Assembly: GCA_045636925.1 (NCBI GenBank)
Contig: JAZTYK010000025.1
Location: forward strand, 22,897 to 86,896
DNA: 64,000 nt
Source of the DNA: JAZTYK01 sp045636925
GTDB lineage: Bacteria; Bacillota; Clostridia; Oscillospirales; Butyricicoccaceae
Direction: 5' to 3'
In this document: in pieces, positions 25,261 to 33,837 of the stretch
How positions within the stretch are numbered: the first letter of the stretch is position 1
Layout of the letters: the number at the start of each line of letters is the position of its first letter
The notes under the pieces: generated by a model
What the model was told of the DNA's origin: nothing
Seen by the model: the letters and a program-made list of their open reading frames with translations, nothing else
Databases searched by the model: none
Program-made: the position numbers and the translations under genes

Positions 25261-25845
25261 ATGAACGGCTTAGAAAACATCCTCCGGCGCATCCGGGAGG
25301 AAACACAGGCCGAACTGGATGTCATGCAGCAGGAGACCCAAGACAAGATCCTGCAGCTGGAAACCGAAGCATTGGCGCGTCGGGAGGCAGTTGCCGCATC
25401 CGGCGCCCAACAAAATAAAACACTGACCGAAGCTTATCTGCAGCGACAGACCGGTGCCGCCAACATGGAGGCACGGCAAATGCAGCTGCAGACCAAGCAG
25501 GACCTGCTGGATGAAGTGTTCGCACTGGCACTGCAGCAGGTGCGGGAACTGCCCGACGCCCAGTTCGTGCCGCTGCTGGCAGAATGGGTGGCTGCGGTGG
25601 CCGAGACCGGTGAGGAAGAACTGATCTTTTCTCCCGAGCACCGGGACACCATTGGCGCACAGGTGGTACAGCAGGCCAATACCCTGCGACCCGGAAGCCG
25701 CTTTACCGTTTCTTCTGAGACCCGGGACACCGACGGTGTGATCCTGCGCCGCGGTCAGGTAGAGTACAACGGCAGTCTGGAAGCCCGCTTCCGGCTGATG
25801 CGGGAGCAGCTGGCGCCTCAGGTGGCGCAGATCCTGTTTTCCTGA
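25261..25845 (+). CDS. ntpE: V-type ATPase subunit E (peripheral stalk)
   Basis: 194 residues. An N-terminal coiled-coil half (ENILRRIREETQAELDVM-type heptads) is followed by a globular C-terminal part with DGVILRRGQVEYNGSLEARF near the end, the conserved subunit E motif ('GGv....g.i..n.Tl..rl'). AGGAGG precedes the start. It links the catalytic head to subunit I together with the first gene product. Confidence 0.9.
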   Translation: MNGLENILRRIREETQAELDVMQQETQDKILQLETEALARREAVAASGAQQNKTLTEAYLQRQTGAANMEARQMQLQTKQDLLDEVFALALQQVRELPDAQFVPLLAEWVAAVAETGEEELIFSPEHRDTIGAQVVQQANTLRPGSRFTVSSETRDTDGVILRRGQVEYNGSLEARFRLMREQLAPQVAQILFS

Positions 25846-25873
25846 TCCATTTCTTTGAAAGGAGGAGATACGT

Positions 25874-26869
25874 TTGGCAAGAAGCAGAAAAGACCAAGAA
25901 TACCTCTGTGTTTCTGCCTATGTCCGGGCATTGGAAAGCCGGCTGCTCAGCAGCGGGGATTATGCCCGCATGATCGATGCCGACAGCGCGGAAAGTGCCC
26001 TTCGTATCCTCAGTGATCGGGGGTATCCGGCCATGATCCCCCATATGTCCGCAGTGGAAACCGATCTGCGGCAGGCACGGGAAGAAACGCTGGCCGATCT
26101 GGCCTGCATGCTGCCCGATGCCGCCATACTGGATCTGTTCCGCCTGCCTTATGACTACCACAACGTCAAGGTTGCGCTGAAAGCCCTTTGGACCGGGCGC
26201 GATGCCCGGCATCTGCTGATGGGCGGTGGAACACTGGATCCGGCCACGCTGTACCAGCGCGTTGAAACCGGCGAAGAAGGACAGTTTTCGCAAGACCTTG
26301 CCATCGCCATCCGGGAGGCACGGGATACCGTTGCTGCCACCGGCGATCCGCAAAAGGGCGACTTTATCTTAGACCGCGCCTGCTTTGCCGCGCAGCAAGC
26401 CATGACCGCAGCGGCAGACAATGGCTTTTTACAGCAATACACCCGCCTGCGCATTGATGTAGCCAACCTGCTGACGCTGATCCGGGTACTGCGCATGGGC
26501 AAGGCTGCGTTGCTGTTGGAGGACGCACTGTTCCCCGGCGGCAACCTGGAGCCTCAGGAGCTGATGGCCTGCCGCGGCAGCGCCGACATCGCGCAGCTGT
26601 ATCTGGCAACCCCCCTGGAAGATGCCGCAGCATTGGGTATCAGCGCCGTTGCCACCGGCAGCATCACTGCCTTTGAAAAGGCCTGTGACGATGCCATCAC
26701 TCATTTTCTGCAGCAGAGCATCCTGATCTCCTTTGGCCCTGAGCCGGTACTGGCATATCTGGCCATGCAGGAGCAGGAGCAGCGGAACATCCGCATCATC
26801 ATCAGCGGCAAGCTGGCCGGCTTGTCCCCCGACACCATTCGGGAAAGGATGCGTGAAGCCTATGTCTAA
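25874..26869 (+). CDS. ntpC: V-type ATPase subunit C (TTG start)
   Basis: 331 residues, the V-ATPase subunit C/d that joins rotor ring to central stalk. Helical, with the pseudo-threefold pattern of the family (PYDYHNVKVALKALW; YTRLRIDVANLLTLIRVLRMGK; QEQEQRNIRIIISGKLAGL). The start is TTG at 25874, behind AAAGGAGGAG at good spacing; no ATG fits. The stop overlaps the next gene by 8 bases. Confidence 0.9.
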   Translation: MARSRKDQEYLCVSAYVRALESRLLSSGDYARMIDADSAESALRILSDRGYPAMIPHMSAVETDLRQAREETLADLACMLPDAAILDLFRLPYDYHNVKVALKALWTGRDARHLLMGGGTLDPATLYQRVETGEEGQFSQDLAIAIREARDTVAATGDPQKGDFILDRACFAAQQAMTAAADNGFLQQYTRLRIDVANLLTLIRVLRMGKAALLLEDALFPGGNLEPQELMACRGSADIAQLYLATPLEDAAALGISAVATGSITAFEKACDDAITHFLQQSILISFGPEPVLAYLAMQEQEQRNIRIIISGKLAGLSPDTIRERMREAYV

Positions 26870-27170
26870 AATCGCAGTCATGGGCGACCGTGACAGTGTG
26901 CTGGGCTTTCGCGCCCTGGGCCTGGAGGTCGTCTTTGCAGAAACCCGGGACGAAGCCCTGACGGCATTGGGCCGTCTGCTCCGGGAAGATTGCACCATTC
27001 TGTATATCACCGAGGCGCTGGCACAGACCATCGCCCCGGAGATCCAAAAATATCATGATAAACCCGCCCCCGCCATCATTCTCATCCCCGGCAAGGGCGG
27101 CAGCCTGGGCATCGCCCAGCAGGCCCTGCAGAAAGCCGTAGAACGGGCTGTAGGCGCCGATATCTCTTGA
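26862..27170 (+). CDS. ntpG: V-type ATPase subunit F (NtpG)
   Basis: 102 residues from ATG 26862, overlapping the subunit C stop by 8 bases. IAVMGDRDSVLGFRALGL at the start, a central YITEALAQ, and PAIILIPGKGG are typical of subunit F, the small Rossmann-like protein in the central shaft. An in-frame start further upstream would overlap subunit C extensively and was rejected. Confidence 0.92.
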   Translation: MSKIAVMGDRDSVLGFRALGLEVVFAETRDEALTALGRLLREDCTILYITEALAQTIAPEIQKYHDKPAPAIILIPGKGGSLGIAQQALQKAVERAVGADIS

Positions 27171-27186
27171 AGAAGGGAGCTTGCAC

Positions 27187-28962
27187 ATGAGCGGAAGAAT
27201 CGTAAAAGTTTCCGGCCCTCTGGTGGTGGCCGAAGGTCTGGAGCATGCCAATATGGCCGACGTGGTGCGCGTGGGTGAACAGCGCCTGATCGGTGAGATC
27301 CTGAATATGACCGGAGGCCGCGCCTCCATCCAGGTTTACGAGGAAACCTCCGGCCTGGGTCCCGGCGCCGTGGTGGAAACCACCGGCATCCCCCTCAGCG
27401 TGGAACTGGGTCCCGGCCTGATTGAAAATATCTATGACGGCATTCAGCGCCCGCTGGACGAGATCATGAAAAAATCCGGCGCCAACCTGGCCCGCGGTGT
27501 GGAAGTCCCTGCGCTGGATCCGGAAAAGCTGTGGCACTTTGTCCCTGCGGCAGCCCCCGGCGACCGTCTGGTTGGCGGTGATCTGCTGGGCACCGTACAA
27601 GAGACCCCGGTGGTGCTGCACAAGATCATGGTTCCGGTAAAGCTGTCCGGTACGGTGACTGAACTGGCACCCGAAGGTGACTACACCATCCGGCAGATCA
27701 TTGCACAATTGCAGGATGACAAGGGTGTGACCCATGACCTGACCATGGTGCAAAAGTGGCCGGTACGCGTGGGACGCCCCTATCAGAAGAAATATCCTCC
27801 CACCCAGCCCCTGCAATCCGGACAGCGTGTCATTGACACCATGTTCCCCATTGCAAAGGGCGGCACCGCCGCCGTGCCCGGCCCCTTCGGCAGCGGCAAG
27901 ACGGTGGTACAGCATCAGCTGGCCAAATGGTCTGACGTGGACATCGTGATCTATATCGGCTGCGGTGAGCGCGGCAATGAGATGACCGATGTGCTGCGCG
28001 AGTTCCCCGAACTCACCGACCCCCGCACCGGTGAGAGTCTGATGAAGCGCACCGTGCTGATTGCCAACACCTCGGATATGCCCGTGGCAGCCCGCGAAGC
28101 TTCGGTCTACACCGGCATCACTATCGCAGAATACTTCCGTGATATGGGTTATCACGTGGCGGTTATCGCAGACTCCACCTCCCGCTGGGCAGAAGCCCTG
28201 CGCGAGATGTCCGGCCGTCTGGAAGAAATGCCCGGTGAAGAAGGTTACCCGGCTTATCTGGCCTCCCGTCTGGCACAGTTCTACGAGCGTGCCGGCATGG
28301 TGCAAACCCTGGGCAGCGAAGACCGCATGGGCTCTATCACCGCCATCGGCGCCGTATCGCCCCCGGGCGGTGACCTGTCCGAGCCGGTAGCGCAGGGCAC
28401 CATGCGCATCGTCAAGGTGTTCTGGAGCCTGGACGCCTCTCTGGCCTACCGCCGCCACTTCCCTGCCATCAACTGGCTGAACTCTTACTCCCTGTATCTG
28501 GACAGCGTCAAGGACTGGCTGGATGCCAATTGTGGCAAGGAGTTTTTGGAAAATCGCAACCGTGCCATGGCTCTGCTGCAGGCTGAGGCCGAACTGCAGG
28601 AGATCGTGCAGTTGGTGGGTAAAGATGCCCTCAGCCCCACCGACCAGCTGACGCTGGAGGTTGCCAAGATGGTGCGCGAGGACTTCTTGCAGCAAAATGC
28701 CTTTATGGACGTAGACGGCTATTCTGACCGCAACCGGCAGAAGCTGCTGATGGGTCTGATCATGGATTATCGTCGTCTGGCACAGGATGCCATTGGCAAG
28801 GGTGCCGAGCTGCAGCCGCTGCTGCGGATTCCCGCCAAGGAGCAAATCGGCCGCGCCAAATACGTGCCTGTGGACGAATATGTTGAGGAATACGCCCGGA
28901 TCACCCGGGATATGACTGCACAGATTGCCGCCGTAGCGGAGAAAGCAGGTGACCAGCTATGA
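27187..28962 (+). CDS. ntpA: V-type ATPase catalytic subunit A
   Basis: 591 residues from ATG 27187 (AAGGGAG eight bases upstream; a TTG two codons earlier is possible). It hydrolyses or makes ATP. The P-loop GPFGSGKT is at about 236-243, the GER-type IGCGERGNEM follows, and the ADSTSRWAEALREMSGRLEEMPGEEG region is the catalytic core. The non-homologous insert typical of A subunits lies before the P-loop. Overlaps the B gene by four bases. Confidence 0.97.
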   Translation: MSGRIVKVSGPLVVAEGLEHANMADVVRVGEQRLIGEILNMTGGRASIQVYEETSGLGPGAVVETTGIPLSVELGPGLIENIYDGIQRPLDEIMKKSGANLARGVEVPALDPEKLWHFVPAAAPGDRLVGGDLLGTVQETPVVLHKIMVPVKLSGTVTELAPEGDYTIRQIIAQLQDDKGVTHDLTMVQKWPVRVGRPYQKKYPPTQPLQSGQRVIDTMFPIAKGGTAAVPGPFGSGKTVVQHQLAKWSDVDIVIYIGCGERGNEMTDVLREFPELTDPRTGESLMKRTVLIANTSDMPVAAREASVYTGITIAEYFRDMGYHVAVIADSTSRWAEALREMSGRLEEMPGEEGYPAYLASRLAQFYERAGMVQTLGSEDRMGSITAIGAVSPPGGDLSEPVAQGTMRIVKVFWSLDASLAYRRHFPAINWLNSYSLYLDSVKDWLDANCGKEFLENRNRAMALLQAEAELQEIVQLVGKDALSPTDQLTLEVAKMVREDFLQQNAFMDVDGYSDRNRQKLLMGLIMDYRRLAQDAIGKGAELQPLLRIPAKEQIGRAKYVPVDEYVEEYARITRDMTAQIAAVAEKAGDQL

Positions 28963-30332
28963 AAGAATATCGCACCATACACGAGATCTCCGGACCGCTG
29001 ATGGTGGTCAAGGAAGTCAGCGGCGTTACCTATGACGAGCTGGCCGAGATCGAGCTTTCCGACGGCAGCATCCGTCGCTGCAAAGTGCTGGAAGTCAATG
29101 GCGACAAGGCTGTGGTGCAGCTGTTTGAAAGCTCTGCCGGCATCAACCTGCGGGACTCCAAGATCCGTTTTTTAGGGCATCCGCTGGAGCTTGCAGTGTC
29201 CGGCGACATGCTGGGCCGCGTGTTCAACGGCATGGGTCAGCCCATCGATGGCGGCCCCGCCATCCTGCCGGAAAAGCGGCTGGATATCAACGGTCAGCCC
29301 ATCAACCCCGCCGCCCGTGACTATCCCAACGAGTTTATCCAAACCGGCATCTCTACCATTGACGGTCTGAACACCCTGGTGCGCGGACAAAAGCTGCCCA
29401 TCTTCTCCGGCAGCGGTCTGCCCCACGCCCAGCTGGCTGCACAGATCGCCCGCCAGGCCAAGGTGTTGGACGGCGAGAGTAACTTTGCCGTAGTCTTTGC
29501 CGCCATCGGCATCACCTTTGAGGAAGCGGACTTCTTCATTTCCGATTTCAAGCGCACCGGTGCCATCGACCGTACCGTGCTGTTTACCAATCTGGCCAAC
29601 GACCCGGCCGTCGAGCGTATCGCAACGCCCCGCATGGCGCTGACCGCCGCCGAGTATCTGGCCTTTGAAAAGGGCATGCACGTGCTGGTAATTTTGACCG
29701 ACATCACCAACTATGCCGAAGCCCTGCGCGAAGTATCCGCTGCCCGTAAGGAAGTACCCGGCCGCCGCGGTTACCCCGGCTATCTGTATACCGACCTTGC
29801 CACCATGTACGAGCGCGCCGGCCGCAAGCTGGGACAGGAAGGTTCTATCACCATGATCCCCATCCTCACCATGCCCGAGGATGACAAGACTCATCCTATT
29901 CCCGACCTGACCGGTTACATCACCGAGGGTCAGATCATTCTGTCCCGTGACCTGTATCGCAAAGGTGTACTGCCGCCCGTAGATGTACTGCCCTCTCTGT
30001 CCCGTCTGAAGGACAAGGGCGTTGGTGTGGGCAAGACCCGTGAGGATCATGCCGCCACCATGAACCAGCTGTTTGCCGCCTATGCCTCCGGCAAGGAGGC
30101 CAAAGAGCTGATGACCATCCTGGGCGAAGCCGCACTGTCCGAAACCGACCTGCTGTATGCCAAGTTCGCCGAAGAGTTTGAGCGGCGCTATGTGTCCCAG
30201 GGCGGCGAGGAAAACCGCAGCATCTTTGAAACGCTGGATCTTGGCTGGGAACTGCTGCGCATGCTGCCCAAGGGCGAACTGAAGCGCATTAAACAGGAAA
30301 TGGTGGATAAATATTACACCAAAGAGAGTTGA
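28959..30332 (+). CDS. ntpB: V-type ATPase regulatory subunit B
   Basis: 457 residues, starting within the subunit A stop (ATGA). It alternates with A in the head hexamer and carries a non-catalytic nucleotide site: where A has a P-loop, B reads FSGSGLPHAQLAAQIARQ. EVSAARKEVPGRRGYPGYLYTDLATMYERAGR contains the Arg finger region. Full length for the family. Confidence 0.97.
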   Translation: MKEYRTIHEISGPLMVVKEVSGVTYDELAEIELSDGSIRRCKVLEVNGDKAVVQLFESSAGINLRDSKIRFLGHPLELAVSGDMLGRVFNGMGQPIDGGPAILPEKRLDINGQPINPAARDYPNEFIQTGISTIDGLNTLVRGQKLPIFSGSGLPHAQLAAQIARQAKVLDGESNFAVVFAAIGITFEEADFFISDFKRTGAIDRTVLFTNLANDPAVERIATPRMALTAAEYLAFEKGMHVLVILTDITNYAEALREVSAARKEVPGRRGYPGYLYTDLATMYERAGRKLGQEGSITMIPILTMPEDDKTHPIPDLTGYITEGQIILSRDLYRKGVLPPVDVLPSLSRLKDKGVGVGKTREDHAATMNQLFAAYASGKEAKELMTILGEAALSETDLLYAKFAEEFERRYVSQGGEENRSIFETLDLGWELLRMLPKGELKRIKQEMVDKYYTKES

Positions 30333-30343
30333 GGTGAGCGCAT

Positions 30344-31000
30344 ATGGCAAACACCACCATCAACCCCACACGGATGGAATTGACCCGGCTGAAACGCCGG
30401 CTGCGCACCGCCATGCGAGGTCACAAACTGCTGAAAGACAAGCGCGATGAGCTGATGAAGCAGTTTTTAGAGGTCGTCCGCCGCAACCGTATCCTGCGCC
30501 AGCGGGTAGAAAGCGGTCTGGAGCAGGCCAACGGTGCCTTTACCATTGCCTCGGCTGTGATGAGTCCCGAAATGCTGGAGCAGGCTCTGCTGTATCCCAA
30601 GCAGAGCGTCACTCTGGAGGTGGGCCAACGCAACATGATGAGTGTCAATGTGCCCACCTATACCTTCCGCACCCGCAACGAAGACCCTTCTGATATTTTC
30701 CCCTACGGCTTTGCCCAAACCTCCGGCGAGCTGGATACTGCCTTGGAAAGCCTGAGTAGGGTCTTCCGGGATATGCTGGAGCTGGCCGAAGTGGAAAAAA
30801 CCATGCAGCTTCTGGCGGAAGACATTGAAAAGACCCGCCGCCGGGTAAATGCGCTGGAGTATATGATGATCCCCGAACTGCAGAAGAACATCCGCTACAT
30901 TTCCATGAAACTGGAGGAAAACGAGCGCGGCAATATCACCCGCCTGATGAAGGTAAAGGATATGATCTTGCAAGAAGCGCATCAGTTTCAGGATACATAA
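30344..31000 (+). CDS. ntpD: V-type ATPase central-stalk subunit D
   Basis: 218 residues, last gene of the operon. The antiparallel coiled coil of the rotor shaft: N-terminal PTRMELTRLKRRLRTAMRGH and C-terminal RRRVNALEYMMIPELQKNI with following KLEENER are the family's conserved ends. Two terminator hairpins follow. Confidence 0.95.
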   Translation: MANTTINPTRMELTRLKRRLRTAMRGHKLLKDKRDELMKQFLEVVRRNRILRQRVESGLEQANGAFTIASAVMSPEMLEQALLYPKQSVTLEVGQRNMMSVNVPTYTFRTRNEDPSDIFPYGFAQTSGELDTALESLSRVFRDMLELAEVEKTMQLLAEDIEKTRRRVNALEYMMIPELQKNIRYISMKLEENERGNITRLMKVKDMILQEAHQFQDT

Positions 31001-31015
31001 CACGCATGTGACATA

Positions 31016-31047
31016 AAAACTCCCTTGCCGCAGGGCAAGGGAGTTTT
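31016..31047 (+). terminator. Terminator of the V-ATPase operon
   Basis: AAAACTCCCTTGCC / GGCAAGGGAGTTTT stem, 15 bases after the stop of subunit D. Confidence 0.85.
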
Positions 31048-31056
31048 GCAAACAAC

Positions 31057-31083
31057 AAAGGGCACCCCGCAGGGTGCCCTTTT
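31057..31083. terminator. Second hairpin between converging genes
   Basis: AAAGGGCACCC / GGGTGCCCTTTT with loop CGCA; on the minus strand it follows the stop of the zinc-ribbon gene by 15 bases and probably serves that gene. Confidence 0.75.
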
Positions 31084-31097
31084 GATTTTCAATTTGA

Positions 31098-31823
31098 TTA
31101 GCCCATCATATACAGGTAGGTGAAATGCATATACCATTTGTTGCCGATCTTGACAACATAGAACTCTTCGATGTCGGTATCGCCATCTTCATCTTCGAAT
31201 TCCACACGAACCTCTGCAGCATCGCTGACCTTGATGTCAATCTCGTCATACATTTCCTTGACGCCTTCCAGGTCAGAGCTGCTGACCTTAGAACTGCCGA
31301 TTACAGAAAGCTTCTTGAAGTCTTCCGCTTCTTCTGCTGCATCCTGCAGAGCTTCTTTCAGTTCCTTCTTCAGTTCTTTCATGCTGCCGTCGAACTCTTC
31401 GTCAGCCAGTTCGTCCAGGATGTCATCATCGAAACAATCCATGAACTTGCTCACATTGCCGTCCAACACTGCGTCCATATACTTCTCAACAACGCCCTCG
31501 GGAGAGCTGTTGCCGCCTGCCAGAAGCAGGATCAGCAGCAGAGCCAGTACAGATACCACACCGATGACAGCCAGAGGCATATTCTTGGCACCGATCTTCT
31601 TCTCTGCCATAGCATAGCCTTCCTTGGCCTTTTTAACCACCTTGTCTACAGTTTCAGTCACTGCAGGGGGAATGGTGATGGTGGTGGGGGCAGCAGCGGG
31701 GGCAGCCTGTGCTGCAGGTTCGGCCTGAACAGCAGGGGCAGCCTGTACAGCAGCTTCATTGCCACAAGCGGGGCAGAATGCTGCGCCTTCGGGGATCTCT
31801 TTTCCACATTTTGCACAAAACAT
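31098..31823 (-). CDS. Zinc-ribbon membrane protein
   Basis: 241 residues. An N-terminal zinc ribbon (Cys 3, 6, 17, 20; MFCAKCG...FCPACG), an Ala/Pro/Gln-rich linker (about 25-55), one membrane helix at about 83-103 (VIGVVSVLALLLILLLAG), then an acidic extracellular domain with 'PEGVVEKYMDAVLDGN', like DUF4878/NTF2-type domains of lipoproteins. Topology: ribbon inside, acidic domain outside. A common clostridial architecture of unknown function. Single gene. Confidence 0.8.
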   Translation of the reverse strand: MFCAKCGKEIPEGAAFCPACGNEAAVQAAPAVQAEPAAQAAPAAAPTTITIPPAVTETVDKVVKKAKEGYAMAEKKIGAKNMPLAVIGVVSVLALLLILLLAGGNSSPEGVVEKYMDAVLDGNVSKFMDCFDDDILDELADEEFDGSMKELKKELKEALQDAAEEAEDFKKLSVIGSSKVSSSDLEGVKEMYDEIDIKVSDAAEVRVEFEDEDGDTDIEEFYVVKIGNKWYMHFTYLYMMG

Positions 31824-31899
31824 GACAAATACTCCTTTACCATGAAGTTGGTACTTTCAATATAGCATAAAAAAATATTTTTTACAACACATTCTGCGC

Positions 31900-31943
31900 A
31901 AAAGCCGATACTTTCGCGTTTTTTCGCAAAAGTACCGGCTTTT
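31900..31943 (-). terminator. Terminator of the ABC exporter operon
   Basis: On the minus strand AAAAGCCGGTACTTT pairs with AAAGTATCGGCTTTT (one mismatch), about 14 bases after the stop of the second ABC gene. Confidence 0.75.
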
Positions 31944-31956
31944 ATTTTGGATTCAA

Positions 31957-33837
31957 TCAGGTTTCGTTGCCCTCGAACTGGGTCATGTACAGTTCGTAGT
32001 AGCGACCCTTTTGCGCCAGAAGCTGTTCATGGTTACCCATCTCCACCACACGCCCCTGATCCATGACCACGATCTTATCAGCATCGCGGATGGTGGACAG
32101 ACGGTGGGCAATGATCAGACTGGTACGGCCGCCCATCAACTTGACCATAGCATCCTGAATATGCTTTTCAGTACGGGTATCCACCGAGGAAGTTGCCTCA
32201 TCCAGAATCAGGATCTTGGGATCAGCCAGCACAGCGCGGGCGATGGCCAGCAGCTGTCGCTGTCCCTGGGACAGATTGGCACCCGCCTGCTTGAGGAAGG
32301 TCTGATAGCCCTTAGGCAGCTTGCGGATAAAGAAATCCGCATTGCTCATATGGGCAGCCGCCTCCACATGCTCCATATCGGCATCCATGTTGGCGTACTT
32401 TATGTTGGTCTCCACCGTGTCAGAGAAGAGCACAGTATCCTGCAGCACGATGGCGGTGTTCCGGCGCAGTTCGTCACGGCTGATGTCCCGGATGTCCACA
32501 CCGTCGATGAGGATCTGTCCGGCATCAATGTCGTAAAAGCGCATCAGCAGGTTGACCACGGTGGTCTTGCCGCTGCCGGTAGCACCGACCAGTGCCACCT
32601 TTTCACCGGGACGCACATCCAGCGTGAAGTCATGCAGCACCTGTTTTTCGGGCACATAGGAGAAGTCTACGTTCCGGAAGCTCACCTCGCCCCGGGCCTG
32701 CTCCATGCTCTCCTCACCGCTGCGGTCTTCGGAGGGATGATCCATCAGTTCAAAGACACGCTCGGCACCGGCAATGGCGGTCTGCACCGTGCCGTACAGC
32801 TGGGCGATCTCGTTGATGGGACGGGTAAACTGCTTGGCATAAATGACAAATGCAGAAATCGTACCCACGGTGATGATGCCTTTCAAGGCAAAATAACCGC
32901 CAAAAGCCGCCACGATCACAAATCCGATGTTGGAAATACAGTTCATAATGGGACCCATGCTTCCGCCCAGGATCTCAGCCCGGATGCTGACCTTTGCCAG
33001 CTCGTCAGAGGTCTCATTAAAGGTATCCTTCACCTGCTGCTGTTCGTTATAGGCCACAATGGTCTTGTAGCCGGTGATCATTTCTTCGGAATGACCGTTC
33101 AGTCTGCCCAGCACCTGGCTGCGGCGACGGTAGACCCTACGCATGATGCCCGACAGCTTTTTGGTAACCAGCACCGTCAGCACCACCGTCAGCATGGTCA
33201 CCAGTGTCAGCTGCCAGCAGTACCACAGCATAATGGCCACTGTGCCCACCACCGTCAGCACACCGGAGATCAGGCTGCCCAGGCTTTGAGACACCGTCAT
33301 GGAAATATTCTCCACGTCGTTGGTCATGCGGCTCATGATATCGCCGTTGGAATGGGTGTCGATATACTTGATGGGCAGACGCACGATCTTTTCAAACAGA
33401 TCCTGACGCAGTCTGCGCACGATATTCTGACTGAGGAACGCCGAGATCAGCGACTGACCAAAGGTGCCCAGCACATTGACGGCAATTACTGCCAGCATGG
33501 CACCGATCAGCTTGGGCAGAGCTTCCCACTCCCGCACCGTGATCCGGTCGATGACCGTACCCTGCAGCGCGGGGAAACACAGACCCATGACAGTGACCAG
33601 GGTCACCGTACTCACCATCAAGAACAGCAGCCGTTTTTCTCTTCCAAAATACTGCATCAGCCGCAGCAGTGTACCCTTTGCACTTTTGGGCTTTTCTGCA
33701 ACCATTGCCATGCGGGGGCCGCCTTTTCCGTGGCCGCCGGAACCCTTTTTATCGGGCACATGGTCAAAGGGGTTACTGTTGGGGGCGTGACCAAAGCCGC
33801 GAGGCAGGGTCTTTTCGTTGTAATTTCCCTGTTTCAT
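31957..33837 (-). CDS. ABC exporter half-transporter, catalytically complete NBD
   Basis: 626 residues: an N-terminal extension, six membrane helices (about 65-360) and a nucleotide-binding domain with Walker A GATGSGKTT, signature LSQGQRQ, Walker B ILILDEATSSVD including the catalytic Glu, and switch His in IIAHRLSTIRDAD. It starts within the stop of the partner gene (ATGA). Together with the upstream half-transporter it should form a heterodimeric exporter of the BmrCD/TM287-288 type, moving lipids, drugs or peptides outward. Confidence 0.92.
   Translation of the reverse strand: MKQGNYNEKTLPRGFGHAPNSNPFDHVPDKKGSGGHGKGGPRMAMVAEKPKSAKGTLLRLMQYFGREKRLLFLMVSTVTLVTVMGLCFPALQGTVIDRITVREWEALPKLIGAMLAVIAVNVLGTFGQSLISAFLSQNIVRRLRQDLFEKIVRLPIKYIDTHSNGDIMSRMTNDVENISMTVSQSLGSLISGVLTVVGTVAIMLWYCWQLTLVTMLTVVLTVLVTKKLSGIMRRVYRRRSQVLGRLNGHSEEMITGYKTIVAYNEQQQVKDTFNETSDELAKVSIRAEILGGSMGPIMNCISNIGFVIVAAFGGYFALKGIITVGTISAFVIYAKQFTRPINEIAQLYGTVQTAIAGAERVFELMDHPSEDRSGEESMEQARGEVSFRNVDFSYVPEKQVLHDFTLDVRPGEKVALVGATGSGKTTVVNLLMRFYDIDAGQILIDGVDIRDISRDELRRNTAIVLQDTVLFSDTVETNIKYANMDADMEHVEAAAHMSNADFFIRKLPKGYQTFLKQAGANLSQGQRQLLAIARAVLADPKILILDEATSSVDTRTEKHIQDAMVKLMGGRTSLIIAHRLSTIRDADKIVVMDQGRVVEMGNHEQLLAQKGRYYELYMTQFEGNET

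Noticed and set aside
23592..25346. Long minus-strand frame of 584 codons across V-ATPase subunits I and K
   Set aside because: Antisense to clearly identified ATPase genes; composition (Gln/His-rich) is typical of a shadow frame.
27082..28845. 587-codon minus-strand frame opposite V-ATPase subunit A
   Set aside because: Same reason; the opposite strand encodes a textbook catalytic subunit.
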